From contig NC_092678.1 in assembly GCF_964355755.1 (NCBI RefSeq), positions 1,139,922-1,203,921 on the forward strand: 64,000 bases of DNA, given 5' to 3'. This DNA comes from Antedon mediterranea. Taxonomy: Eukaryota; Echinodermata; Crinoidea; Comatulida; Antedonidae. A model generated the notes under the pieces. The model was not told where the DNA came from, searched no databases, and saw nothing but the letters and a program-made list of their open reading frames with translations. The position numbers and the translations under genes are program-made. Below are positions 12,301 through 24,421 of this stretch, one piece after another; position 1 is the stretch's first letter, and each line of letters opens with the position of its first letter.

Positions 12301-15300
12301 GCTGTGTGTTGCTCCCTGGTCTCACCCATTCCTAGTGGGCATTATGGAAGGAACATCTGGCTCACAGGGATCAGGTAAGCTTTATCACATTATTCCCACA
12401 ATCTATTAGTTTCCCTTAAGTTTCCCTTCTGTAAGATTTTAATATTTAATTTTTGTTTATGATTTCAAAATTTGAATTTTAAATGTGTTATTTCTACTGT
12501 AGTTCTTATTTATTAGTTTTAAAAAAATGTACAGACATTTGTAGGACATTTTCTGTGTCCAAAAGAAAGTTGACTGTACACAACCATTATTGACTTACAG
12601 TTTATAAATGAAATCAAATGCTTTTAAAATAAAACAACTCTTTGCATTAACTTTTTGAAAAAAATCATGATTTTTTAAACAAATCTTGTTCATAAATTGC
12701 TCAGTGTCATATCCCATGGGTGTGATAATGTGACTCATTTATCTAATCACATCTACAGACAATTGAGTCACTTTGTTATTTTGATTCCTTAAAATGACAA
12801 ATTAAACTAATTATTGTTTATTACTAATAAAGTAATAGATGCTAATTTAAGAAAATTCAATTTCCATTGTTATAAAATTTTTTTAATTTTTTAAAATAAT
12901 TAATAAATATTTTAGTACAATTTTTGTCAAAATTGTTATTTTTTTATTTATATGTTACTTACTGTAAAGTGTATACAAAATTAATGACTTGATGCTGATA
13001 TTCTATATAATATGTAGATTAAAAAACAGGAAATTATTAAAGAAGAAATTGTAGTACTAATTGTAAATAGGATAATAATAATAATTTGTAATAAGACCCA
13101 GTTCAGTGTGACATGAATCGAAAAGGTTAGCTTTTTAGTCTCAATTTTGCAAGTTGCGATTGCGATTTCACTATAACAGAATCATTGAGTAAGTATTCAA
13201 AATTAATGATTTATAAATAAGTATACATTAAAGATGTATTGTCCCTTTGACTAATTAAAAAAAAAAGGTGGGTCATTTTGAAGTATCATAATAGTTATTA
13301 ACTATCACCAAAAAAATCATTTAACTGAAATACAGACGTTAAAAAAATAACATTGACTTCCAGTCAAAGTTTTCAATCAAAACATATCCCATAATGAAAC
13401 GCGCTTGTTTGGCTACTCTGTATGCATAATCATAAAACTTCCTCAGGATCTGTGTAAAAATACCTTCTCAACCGTGACGAGTTGTAAACAATTCTAATTA
13501 GCATATACATAATGCGTACTCGTGGTTTGAAATCTTTGTTTACTTTCGCTCGCGACGATTTTCCAGACGAAATGTAATCAAATCAATTTACCTGTTAATT
13601 ACGTAACTTGTTGTTTTTGGCTCGAATTTTCGACTTAAAGTGAATAACTTTAATATTACTTTGATATGGCCAATTTAAATTTAGAATATTTTGACCTTCA
13701 TTTTTTTTGTGTTTCAAGGGACAATACATCTTTAAAATAACATTAGGATTTAAAATAATAGTAATTTAAAATTTATATATTAATTTGTATCTTCATTGAG
13801 ATTCAGGTACATTGTCACTGAAAAAAATATTATTAATATCTTAATTTTTTAATTTTAGAGAGGACACAAAACTACATAAGCTATGAAGGAATTGATCTGC
13901 TGTCCTCTAGAGTCGAGATTCTACTCGAGAAAGATCCAAACAAGGCCATTCGGTTGTGTCAGGCGTGTGCCGAACATCAAGAGATAGGCAAAGACACTGT
14001 GTTCCTAGAAACCTGTCTTGTTGTGTTGTTTAATCAGGGAATGCCTCCTGAATTTTCCATGCAGGTTAGAGTTTTTAAACTGTTGTACTAAAGTTGATCT
14101 TATTTCCTATGATTGTCTATTATTTTTTGGGTTTCAAGTCGAGTAAATTTATTGTCATTGTCATATAAAAAACATTTACATTGAAATGAATTTGAACGGT
14201 TTCGGCTACTAACAAATAAATAGAACTTAAACTACATGGTGAAACTATGCCCCGTCAGACACCATCCTGGTATTTACTATGCCCGTCAGACACCATCCCG
14301 GTATTTACTATGCCCCGTCAGACACCATCCCGGTATTTACTATGCCCCGTCAGACACCATCCCGGTATTTACTATGCCCGTCAGACACCATCCCGGTATT
14401 TACTATGCCCCGTCAGACACCATCCCGGTATTTACTATGCCCCGTCAGACACCATCCCGGTATTTACTATGCCCCGTCAGACACCATCCCGGTATTTACT
14501 ATGCCCCGTCAGACACCATCCCGGTATTTACTATGCCCCGTCAGACACCATCCCGGTATTTACTATGCCCCGTCAGACACCATCCCGGTATTTACTATGC
14601 CCCGTCAGACACCATCCCGGTATTTACTATGCCCCGTCAGACACCATCCCGGTATTTACTATGCCGCGTCAGACACCATCCCGGTATTTACTATGCCCCG
14701 TCAGACACCATCCCGGTATTTACTATGCCGCGTCAGACACCATCCCGGTATTTACTATGCCCCGTCAGACACCATCCCGGTATTTACTATGCCCCGTCAG
14801 ACACCATCCCGGTATTTACTATGCCCCGTCAGACACCATCCCGGTATTTACTATGCCCCGTCAGACACCATCCCGGTATTTACTATGCCCCGTCAGACAC
14901 CATCCCGGTATTTATTATGCCCCGTCAGACACCATCCCGGTATTTACTATGCCCCGTCAGACACCATCCCGGTATTTACTATGCCCCGTCAGACACCATC
15001 CCGGTATTTACTATGACCCGTCAGACACCATCCCGGTATTTACTATGCCCCGTCAGACACCATCCCGGTATTTACTATGCCCCGTCAGACACCATCCCGG
15101 TATTTACTATGCCCCGTCAGACACCATCCCGGTATTTACTATGCCCCGTCAGACACCATCCCGGTATTTACTATGCCCCGTCAGACACCATCCCGGTATT
15201 TACTATGCCCCGTCAGACACCATCCCGGTATTTACTATGCCGCGTCAGACACCATCCCGGTATTTACTATGCCCCGTCAGACACCATCCCGGTATTTACT

Positions 15301-18300
15301 ATGCCGCGTCAGACACCATCCCGGTATTTACTATGCCCCGTCAGACACCATCCCGGTATTTACTATGCCCCGTCAGACACCATCCCGGTATTTACTATGC
15401 CCCGTCAGACACCATCCCGGTATTTACTATGCCCCGTCAGACACCATCCCGGTATTTACTATGCCCCGTCAGACACCATCCCGGTATTTACTATGCCCCG
15501 TCAGACACCATCCCGGTATTTACTATGCCCCGTCAGACACCATCCCGGTATTTACTATGCCCCGTCAGACACCATCCCGGTATTTACTATGCCCCGTCAG
15601 ACACCATCCCGGTATTTACTATGCCCCGTCAGACACCATCCCGGTATTTACTATGCCCCGTCAGACACCATCCCGGTATTTACTATGCCCCGTCAGACAC
15701 CATCCCGGTATTTACTATGCCCCGTCAGACACCATCCCGGTATTTACTATGCCCCGTCAGACACCATCCCGGTATTTACTATGCCGCGTCAGACACCATC
15801 CCGGTATTTACTATGCCGCGTCAGACACCATCCCGGTATTTACTATGCCCCGTCAGACACCATCCCGGTATTTACTATGCCCCGTCAGACACCATCCCGG
15901 TATTTACTATGCCCCGTCAGACACCATCCCGGTATTTACTATGCCCCGTCAGACACCATCCCGGTATTTACTATGCCCCGTCAGACACCATCCCGGTATT
16001 TACTATGCCCCGTCAGACACCATCCCGGTATTTACTATGCCCCGTCAGACACCATCCCGGTATTTACTATGCCCCGTCAGACACCATCCCGGTATTTACT
16101 ATGCCCCGTCAGACACCATCCCGGTATTTCTAGAACTGGTTTCGGGATTGGTAAAAAACTACTGTAAGCCCCGGCGGCGGACACCATCCTGGTATTTCTA
16201 GAACTGGTTTCGGAGTTGTTGGTTAACTTTTTATTGTATCAATATAAAACAAATATAAATTAGTATTTTCTATAATTTATTAAATTTTAAATTCAAAATG
16301 TTGAATTGTTACTTTTAGGTTTGGATTCAAGAGAGTGAGAGAGTGTTAGAATCACTTAAGAACATGCTAATGTACTACCCAGCACCAGTCATCAAGCTGG
16401 TTGACACTCTGCTCCTTAAGGAATGGAACCAAGAACACTCTGGTTTGAAAGAGGAGAAAATGGAAGATCTCTTGCGCATGTGGATCGATGTCCACTACAA
16501 ACATGGATCTTTTGATGAACTGTACAGAGCTGCCGTCAATCTGGCCATGTATAATGACGACACCAAGAGTGTTATTCATTTTGCAGATACAATTGTCAAG
16601 CAGGTATTTATTGGTTTTCTTATGCATGTCAATTGTGTGTGTGTTGTTTGTACTCTATATGCATTATGTTGAGTTAATTTCTAAGTGACACACTTTTAAT
16701 AAGAATGTCAATACAATAATTAGTTTGGGGGCACGTGCTCACCTCCCCTCTCCTTATTCACATTTGTTTGGGGGCTTGTGCTCACCTCCCCTCTCCTTAT
16801 TCACAGCTAATTTGTTTGGGGGCACGTGCTCACCTCCCCTTTCCTTATTCACAGCTAAAATGAGATTACTTTTGATATACTATTAATATTATTATTAATC
16901 CCTCATTCAAAATACTTGATCCGTCCCCAAGAGCCTTTTTGTGCTTCTTTAAAGACAATCTTACCGTTTGATACAAATTTCCAAATAATAACAATTTATG
17001 ACATATTTCTGTTTTCATATGTTTTTTCAACAGATTGGACAAGAAGCATTACCATTATTTGTTAACTTACTTGTTGATAACATTCAAGTTCCTTTTCACC
17101 GATTGGACGAAATTGAGTGTCAATTAGCCAATCAGAACAATGCTGTTATTGGCGAAAGGTTGGCTGATGCATTGTGTGAAAATACTGGGTTAGAGTGCCT
17201 ATGCAGGATGGCTAACTTTGTGTCATGTCCGTCAAAGCAAAACTATCTAAAATTGAAAGAGGTATTTGAAGCAGCAAAGGAGAATTATAAACAGCCTATC
17301 GTGCCACTTTTATCATCTAGGCTTGACCTCATCCTTACTAAAGTTATTCTTGGACTTTTACCCAAGGCATTCAACCCATGGAATAGTTGGGACAGTTTAG
17401 AACAAGTGTGCAACAAATTGCAAAGAACATCTAAACAAGTAAAGACAAACAAAGGAAATGGTATTTTAAATGAGATTGTTACGTACAAAAAACCAAATTG
17501 GTTTCTTGATATGTTGGAAGATGATTGGGCTTGTTACGCAAAAGGGAAGCGCAACGAAGCAGAAGAAGTGGTGTGTAATGATGATGAAATTGTCGCTGAT
17601 GAACCGGCGAATTTAGAGCCTGCTAACTCTCAGGATTTAGACGCAGTAAACAAAGCTTCTAACGATTTAAAAACAAATGAAATAGAAACAAATGATTTGT
17701 TAAATAATGTGGAGAACAAAGTTAAAAAGAAACGAGGAAGAAAGTCACTGAAAGATGGATTAGTAGATGGAAACATTAAAAGACGATTTAAAAGGGATGG
17801 TGATGAAAATAAAGGAAGCAAAAAGGAGGCAGACAAGAATGATGGCTGTAAAGAATCGCCAAAACCAAGGAAAAAACCTGGAAGAAAACGCAAGGCTGAC
17901 AAGTTAAAAGACAACATTGAAAACAATGATAAATTAGATGTTAAAGATGTAAAAGAGATAAATAATGAATTAAATAGCAAAGATTTAGCTAAATCTACTA
18001 CAACGCTGGACAATGGCAGTGCTGATGATCCCTCCGCTGCTGACACTGTCAAAAAGATTCAGAAAGGTGGAAAGAAACGCAGACGTCAAAGAGATGACTT
18101 CGGAATTGGACGTAGGAGAAGAAAACCAAACAGAAAGACATCCGACGAGAAAGGTAAATTAAAAGGAGATGAAGATGAATTGGATGATAGCGAGACGGAT
18201 GAGGAACCAATGTCAGATGTTAAAACAAGTAATTCGACAGCTGAGATGATTTCATTAAACTTGCAAGAGACGCCAATAAATAGATGTTGTTTGACTCAAT

Positions 18301-21040
18301 TGGAGACACCCCCGCCAGATACCAATTCTTGTCTGCCTTCTAAGCCTGATCCATATAAGATTCCAGAATTGAATACTGTCCACAACAACCCAGTGCTAGA
18401 AAATGGAGAAATGACTTTGATTACGGGTGAGAAAAAGGATAGTGAAGAAACTCTAAATGTATCGCCAAAGAAAAAAGTAAAGAAGAAAACAAACAAATCT
18501 CAATTGAATCATAAATTAGACGTGAATAAGTTGACAGAGGGTAATAATTCTGAAAGTTTATCAGTCAAGATGTCTGAAGACCTCATTTTGCCAGTTAACA
18601 ATGCTAATTGTTTTTCTCCAACAACAGAATCAGCCAAACAAGTGAAGGCTCCTTTGTTATTTAATGCAGATGGGAATCAGACTGTCCTAAAAGGGACAAA
18701 CGATGTTGTACCATCAGACTTAAATGGTTCTTTTTCAGTGAAAGATGTTGTTTCTCCAAGTAAGAATTCAAAGTACTCTTCAATTAGTGATAAAAGAAAT
18801 CCAGAATCAAGAATTAATTCACCAAAAAACAAGTTAAAGAACGCATCGGGACAAGAGGCACTGAAGGATTGCTTAATCAAGAATTGCCAATTAACGATTT
18901 CTCCGAAAGGAGGAGCAAGAAACTCGCCCGATAAGACTGTAAAGACAAAAGCACGAAGAACTCCAGTTAAGAATAACAATGTAGACACTGTTGTCAAATT
19001 AAGGTCTGATACCTCTAAGGGGTCAAATGTCAAAGAGGTCAATCATTTTTTGGTTGGTGCTGCTAATGATAAAGTACTTGGCCATACGGTAAGCTTTTTA
19101 CTCATTTAATCTCCATTTTATATTTCAATTTAAACAATACCTCAATCCGTTCCATTTAATTGTCTAATTTTAATGAAGAATAAAAATTGGAAAGTATACT
19201 ACTTTTGTGCTACTAACTTGTTAATGTAGATAACATGTTTAAAGTTTCCTTTTCCATTTCAAATACTACTACTAGACCAAGTTGACCTTTAACCTATAAC
19301 CGTAGTTTTGCAGCTAAGACGCTTGGCTACCAATACCAGAATCAAATCATGTCCCAATGACCATATAAGGATGTTGTATTTGTGTCTGTCATTAAGCTTT
19401 GTCTACACTATCTAACTTTTTATGTGACAAAAAATGTTATGTGCCCATATATGAACATGATGATGTCATATCACTACTATATTTGGACACATCACAACTT
19501 ATTTTTGTCAAACTAGTTTGATAGTGTAGACAGATCTATAGAACCGGGATTATGTGAATATCCTTGGCAATGTGCCAAATAACGACAGTAAACATAATAA
19601 TTGTATTACTATTTTCAGGAGACGGAAAACAAGGACGGACTTAGAGAAATCAAGCCATGCGAGAAAAACGTTGGTTCTGACATCAACCAAATCTCAATTA
19701 AGAAAATGGCAGAAGTACAAAGTGAAGGGACAAACTCAAGTGATAATAAACCAGTTTGTACCGGTATGCTAAAAGCAAGTGCCGCAATGAGAAGAACACA
19801 TTCAAGAGTTTTAGAATTATCAATGAAGAAGTCAATGAAGAAAAAGCAATGTTCTGAAGAACCAACTTTCGAGCTAGATGAAGTATCAGGTTTTTTCAGA
19901 GATAAAGTAACTATGAAACCGCTCCCAAAACATTGCGTCTTGGAATGCCATACAACAGGTTATGTAGAAAATAACGATTTCGAAATAACTTCTCAGGAAA
20001 GTGAGTTTAGCTCAGATAAACTTGACAATGAAATTCCAAAAACTGTAAATTGTACAGAATTACAAACAAGTGCAGACATGTCCCCTAATAAATCAACTGA
20101 AATGAATGGTTTGAAAAGTGACATAAAGAAGGTTCGTCGGAAAGGAAAGAGACAAGTAAATGAGCTGAAAAAAGATGACGATAGCTCTGAAGATCTTGAA
20201 ACGAGACGGATCGTTTCCGGTAATAAAACGTGTAATTTATTAACTAAAAGTAACTCAGAGGAAAATGATGTTAAGAAAAAGAGAACTTGTACTCTCTCTT
20301 CTAAGAGAACAGTTTACGAAACTCGAAGTTTAAATCAGAAACGGGAATCATCACCAGAACCAGACAAAAATGCGTCTGTAAGCAATAAAAATACTGATAA
20401 ATCACCTAATAAACGAACTATTGCCAAAAGTGGTTCGGGAATGGAAGCGCATAAGACTAGACTTAGGCAGAAGAATGTACGTACGCAGAATGTTGTACAA
20501 GCTGTTGATTCGGTAACAAGTACGCAATCGGTTAGTGAGTCTTGTAAACCAATGCATACAAATTTATCCAATGATGTTTTAGAAATCAGCGATTCTTGTC
20601 AAACTAATCAAGGTAGCGGTGAGCGTGTGCGATACACTAGTGGTGAGCGCGTGCGATACACTAGCGGTGAGCGTGTCCACCGTACAAGACGTTTAACTGA
20701 CAAAGTTAAATCTCCAATAAAATCTTCAAACATTGTTAATGACTGTTTGGAAGAATTGATTCCAATTAGACTAGAATCTGTGATTAAAAACACAAATGAA
20801 CCCGTCGCTACGTTTGGTGTCGGTAAACCGCAACAGCCTAGACGAATATGTACGCGCCAGAGTTCTGGCGGAAACTTGAAGAGTAATTCGTTAGTAAGTT
20901 TGGTACAGGAAGCGAAAATGGAGTTAAAAGCGGTTGAAACAAATACTTGTGAATCAAAGAAACAAGACGAACAAATTGCGGAAGATAAACCACTTTTTAA
21001 AGATATAAAGCGTTATACTAGAGAACGCAAATCATTGTAA
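6301..21040 (+). CDS. Large AT-hook nuclear protein with RLF/ZNF292-like N-terminal region, no zinc fingers
   Basis: Seven exons in phase: 6301-6396, 8744-8895, 12163-12374, 13859-14064, 16319-16603, 17034-19088, 19619-21040; 1475 aa. Residues 1-480 are helical and Cys/Leu-rich. The order of landmarks YCEDFIQSFNELM, LQAAQEELG, ISYEGIDLLSSRVEILL and KAIRLCQACAEHQEIG matches the N-terminal region of vertebrate ZNF292/RLF/ZNF654 (family knowledge, not a search). From about residue 480 the chain is lysine/asparagine-rich and disordered. It has AT-hook-like KKRGRKS (about residue 550) and KKPGRKRK (about 596) and a basic run GRRRRKPNRK (about 675). Three SGERVRYT-type octapeptides are coded at about 20615-20690. 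None of the C2H2 fingers that end RLF/ZNF292 are present, and the last exon ends cleanly in TAA. A nuclear, DNA-binding role is inference. The start (6301) is the least certain junction, but exon 1 splices in phase. Confidence 0.75.
6397..8743 (+). other. Intron 1 of the AT-hook gene
   Basis: AT-rich, with no exon recognised. It holds an inverted pair, TCTAGAAAACTC at about 7177 and GAGTTTTCTAGACACCCC at about 7233, both beside CACCCCTATTTTAT. It also contains the C-rich 20-bp array listed separately. ORFs here are AT-rich chance ORFs. Confidence 0.5.
8590..8700 (+). repeat. 20-bp tandem repeat, five copies
   Basis: The unit is CACCCTTAACTTTTCTCACC with few changes. It sits about 45 bp upstream of the acceptor of exon 2 and adds an unusual pyrimidine-rich (C/T) strand there. 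Confidence 0.8.
8930..9085 (-). mobile_element. Family B small element (copy 2)
   Basis: Starts near GGTTCTCTGTACTG, passes AGTATCATAGGCAAATTGTG and TATTACAGTGTCACATG, and ends near TCTGTATTATAGAATTTTG. Reverse orientation to the copies at 1655 and 58225. It begins about 35 bp after the exon 2 donor. Confidence 0.55.
9470..10830. other. CpG- and ACGCG-rich intronic segment, likely transposon remnant
   Basis: Within intron 2, base usage changes: GCGCGCACGCGCG, ACGCGCGTTTT, CACGCGGG and repeated ACGTCA/TGACGTCA words in a genome otherwise poor in CpG. GTTATCCGC / GCGGATAACT occurs near 9473-9505 and GTGCGGATAACTAACTCG near 10769-10790, close to ACTCGTCAAAATGACGAGT (a short palindrome). A shared GATAACT word near both ends hints at one element about 1.3 kb long. 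No transposase ORF is seen. Confidence 0.4.
13228..13736. mobile_element. Non-coding DNA transposon, family C (copy 2)
   Basis: Begins TTAAAGATGTATTGTCCCTT and ends TTCAAGGGACAATACATCTT plus TAAA, so the ends are inverted repeats of about 20 bp. It is collinear with 4621-5168 with several small deletions. Lies in intron 3 of the AT-hook gene. Confidence 0.82.
14236..16132 (+). repeat. 32-bp VNTR, about 59 copies
   Basis: The unit is ATGCCCCGTCAGACACCATC followed by CCGGTATTTACT. Copies are nearly identical. Recurrent variants are GCCGCGTC for GCCCCGTC, plus single GACCCG and TTTATTATG units; the first units are a little shorter. Because 32 is not a multiple of three and the unit has no stop, all three forward frames stay open for up to 1.9 kb. 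The resulting 96-nt peptide period is an artefact. It lies in intron 4 of the AT-hook gene. The flank CGGTATTTCTAGAACTGG repeats at 16122 and 16190. Confidence 0.95.
16722..16860 (+). repeat. Tandem repeat of about 50-57 bp, three copies
   Basis: The unit contains GTTTGGGGGCACGTGCTCAC and CTCCCCTCTCCTTATTCACA. The middle copy has GGCTTGTG and the last CCTTTCC. It lies in intron 5 of the AT-hook gene, and the CACGTG E-box occurs in two of the three copies. Confidence 0.8.
19310..19370 (+). mobile_element. Possible tRNA-derived SINE fragment
   Basis: GCAGCTAAGACGCTTGGCTA followed by CCAATACCAGAATCAAATC resembles the A-box-to-B-box part of a tRNA-related SINE, like that at 60768. Short and without a tail. 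Confidence 0.4.
19393..19535. mobile_element. MITE family A, full copy
   Basis: TTAAGCTTTGTCTACACTAT at the left and GATAGTGTAGACAGATC at the right are inverted. The core holds TGTGCCCATATATGAAC and a palindrome-like GATGATGTCATATCACTACT. Intron 6 of the AT-hook gene. No coding capacity. Confidence 0.85.
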
Positions 21041-21251
21041 CATTTGCCAGGAATAATTCATCTTCCTTCTATCGATTTTTGATAACAAAATTTGTAAATC
21101 TGTAGTAAGATTTTTTTAATATAAATGACAATGTCCATATTTTCAGTGTTAAACTTTGTAGTTATAAGGCCAGTGGAAGGTTTGGACCAGGGTGCTATTT
21201 GATGAAGACTAGACAGAAACTTGTACATAACGTTGAAGTAGAGATTGCAAA

Positions 21252-21384
21252 AATTCTGTCTACACTATTAAACTGGTAGTAATATATCCAAATATAGTAG
21301 TGATATGACGTCATCATGTCCATATATGGGCACATCACATTTTTTGTCACATAAAGTTTGATAGTGATGACAGAGCTTTAGATA
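21252..21384. mobile_element. MITE family A, full copy
   Basis: Runs from TTCTGTCTACACTATTAAAC to TTTGATAGTGATGACAGAGC. The core AGTGATATGACGTCATCATG is nearly self-complementary and is followed by CCATATATGGGCACATCAC. Lies 0.2 kb after the AT-hook gene stop. Confidence 0.82.
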
Positions 21385-21883
21385 GTTAACTTTTGTAATT
21401 TATTACAAGGGCTTTATAGTCCTAATACCATAGGTAAAATCATAGATTTAAATACTATCATGAATGTTGATAAATAATACAGTTCTTTTGTAATTACACT
21501 GCTTTGGCTTCCTCAGTGTTTTATAGCCATCATTATGATGGCTCACGAATATCCATTCAAGTTGTCCCAACATTGTGAATCTATATAGACCAGAGCTAAC
21601 TTTTTAAGCCATAAGATTTTTTTCTTAAATATGTAAAAATATTGTTTGTGTTGGCTGAAATCAAAGATAATTTTTCCGCTAAGCATGTTCTGATAAATCT
21701 GACTGCTGTGGTGTTATAACAAACAAATATTGACTGGGTTGAAGAGCAATGGTGATCTGGAGACTATATTCAAGTATAATAGTCTCCGCATCACTAGCCT
21801 CAGAATGGCGAAACGTGTATTAACCAAAATGGACATTCATTCTATGACAATGAATATGAATAGTCATCATTTTGTGTTGTACA

Positions 21884-22215
21884 ACAGTCACTTTTTGTAA
21901 CAATGGTCATTATGTTAACAACGGTCACTATTTGTAACAATGGTCACTATGTTAACAACGGTCACTTTTTGTAACAATGGTCACTATGTTAACAACGGTC
22001 ACTATTTGTAACAACGGTCATTATGTTAACAACGGTCACTATTTGTAACAATGGTCACTATGTTAACAACGGTCACTATTTGTAACAATGGTCACTATGT
22101 TAACAACGGTCACTTTTTGTAACAATGGTCACTATGTTAACAACGGTCACTATTTGTAACAATGGTCACTATGTTAACAACGGTCACTATTTGTAACAAT
22201 GGTCACTATTTGCTT
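21884..22215 (+). repeat. Tandem array of GTTAACAACGGTCACTAT / TTGTAACAATGGTCACTAT
   Basis: Two alternating half-units of 18 and about 19 bp make a roughly 37-bp higher-order unit repeated about nine times, with GGTCACTTTT and GGTCATTATG variants. Intergenic or 3' UTR of the AT-hook gene. Confidence 0.85.
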
Positions 22216-23079
22216 GTTATACCACATACATAATATACAGTTGATATCTGGTATTTTCACCAGCCTCGGTCATAAGAGAGCATGCTGACTATGTCATGCC
22301 AAGTTATCAAGATGTACATAGTAATGTTAAATTACATTTACATTTTATTATAGATAAACATTATGTGTTTTTATTTGTCAACCAAATTTAAACTTTTCAA
22401 GCTTAAGGGATGATTTTTACCTAATTTTTCCATTATAATCTCTAAGTACAGGAAAGGTATGCTCAGAATCAGTAAAAGGTTGAAAAAATTGCAACAGAAT
22501 TTTTTTCACCACAATGTATTTCTATAAGGTCCCTATATGAACATACTAAAAGTCTAGAAAAATCCAGGTAGGGGAAATACGTTTTTTTAAACAAAATGGC
22601 CGCCAATGGCAAAAAATGTCTAAAAATGAACAAAAACATATATTGTATATCTAATTACCACTTGATAGCAGTTTTTATAATGCTTTTTATATTTCTTTAG
22701 TGTCAAACATTTCAACTGCAATATACATATTAATTTAAGTGCTATTCAGCAAAAACACACATTTAAGTATCAAGATATCACCACAGTTATAATAATAGAC
22801 AACGTAGTCCTAAGCATTATAATGCAGGAATATGGTGTCTAATAAAACAGTTCATTTACATTTGTACTGTCACAACAATAGAATTATACAATCTTACAAT
22901 CTATTAATCCATTTATTTTCATTGTCCAGTTATCATCCTCTGTCTATAGGTAGGAATTAAGCATGTGCTGATGCCGTGGTATTCGTCACAAACAGTGGTA
23001 CTGGTGGTAAATTTGTCGTCAATGGACACATCACGCCATTTGTAACTTTCCATCCCCCCCTCTATGGGTTGAAGAGTAT

Positions 23080-23137
23080 TTTCTATCCACTGCTGTACTA
23101 TGGTAATATACACGCAGGGAATGACATTTTGCAGCAT
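23080..23137 (-). pseudogene. Decayed coding segment shared by both hairpin arms
   Basis: On the minus strand the left arm reads VQQWIENTLQPIEGGMESYK, continuing DKFTTSTTV with no stop for 72 codons (22919-23137). The right arm (plus, about 24155-24260) reads a stop-broken version with QWIGNSLQPI and DKFTT-like bits. This suggests both arms descend from one coding sequence. The family is not recognised. Confidence 0.35.
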
Positions 23138-23546
23138 TTGTTGTTGCGGGAATAGACTTTATTTCAAGTGCTGTTTTGCTTTTTGCTACTTTCTCCCAGA
23201 ACGTATTCCTCCATACAGTATATAGCTACCAATTCCAATTCCTCTGATGCGATGGTTTCTTTTTTTTTGGAGACGTTTGGTTTTACAGAGTTTGTAAGCA
23301 TACTACTGCCCAGGTGTTATGACTTTTTAAGACTAAAACCTTTTCCTATACCAAATAGATGGGATGTAGTATCACATCCCTGAATTACATGTATAAAAAG
23401 CAAATTAATTTTTACAGAGCTTCACACCAAGGAAAGACTTTACATGCATTCACAGTGCTCCCCATCGAGAACATACGGTATTAAATCAATGAATGAAGCA
23501 CCCGTGACAGAATATAAATTTAAGAGGAAAGAACATATTATTATAC

Positions 23547-23762
23547 ATGGGTCAAAATCAACCATATTCATCAATAGAGAAGCAGTGCACATTCCCTCAC
23601 ATATACTATTTCATCATTGATGGCTATGTGAGACAGTCATACACAATGCATCATTTGTTGAAAAAGAACCTTGTACTTTTCCTGCAGCCCTCTTTTACTC
23701 CATACACACTGCTAGACTACTCAGAAACCTTCATCTCACTGCCCACTGTATGTTATCAATAG
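23547..23762 (+). pseudogene. Fragment resembling sulfatase-like hydrolases in the hairpin loop
   Basis: A 71-codon open stretch contains HIYYFIIDGYVRQSY and, 40 residues on, DYSETFISLPTV. Alkaline-phosphatase-superfamily sulfatase-like proteins have a metal-binding start of the form N/DIYYIILDGYxR and a later NYSQTxxSL block with similar spacing (recalled family pattern, no search). It is short, with stops on both sides, so at best a relic. Chance similarity is possible. Confidence 0.25.
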
Positions 23763-24421
23763 GGGAGCACTGCTACATCAAACCTCTTGGCCCGAAACAG
23801 CAACATTTCAAGACATTTATTATGTACCATGTATGTTTGTTACGTTATGTGAAGGCAAAGTAAACTCTTGTGTTTAATGGCTGTAATTATGGTCCGTAAG
23901 TAAATTTGGTTTAGGAAAAGGTGTTGGTCTTAAAAATCATCACAGTTGGAGTTGTATGTCAAATTCTGTAAACCAAACAGTTTCCAAAAAAAAAGAACCA
24001 TTGCATCAGGAATTTGGCATTGGATGGTAGCTACCGTATATATGGAGGGAAGTCAATGGAGACTTTAGACAGCCTACTTTTCTTTGAGAAAGTTGCAAAA
24101 AGCAAAGCTATTCCCTTGCTGCAAAATTTCATTTCGTGAGTCTTTATTACCAGGTATAGCAGTGGATAGGAAATTCTCTTCAACCCATAGACTAGGGATG
24201 GAAAGTATTGATGACAAATTTACTACCAGCACCAGAGAAACTATTAAAGTTGATTAGATGTACCTGTAAATAAGGTTGTAGTAAAATGAATTGCAGTTCC
24301 AGAAAATATGGTTTGGACTGCTGCTCCACTATTTTTTAAGAATGCCACGGCATCAGCACATGCTCAATTCCCCACCAATAGATGGAGGATGAGATACTGA
24401 CAAGATGAAAGTGAAATTACC

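Larger units (their letters stand above)
21041..22477. other. 3' flank of the AT-hook gene
   Basis: No further coding exon is seen. It contains a MITE A copy and a tandem array (listed separately). The poly(A) site could not be fixed. The remainder is unremarkable AT-rich sequence. Confidence 0.5.

Noticed and set aside
14236-16201. Long plus-strand ORFs (643, 628, 374 and 245 codons)
   Set aside because: They are the three frames of one 32-bp stop-free repeat inside an intron; composition comes from the unit, not selection.
18296-19042. Minus-strand ORFs opposite exon 6 of the AT-hook gene
   Set aside because: Antisense shadows of a lysine/serine-rich exon.
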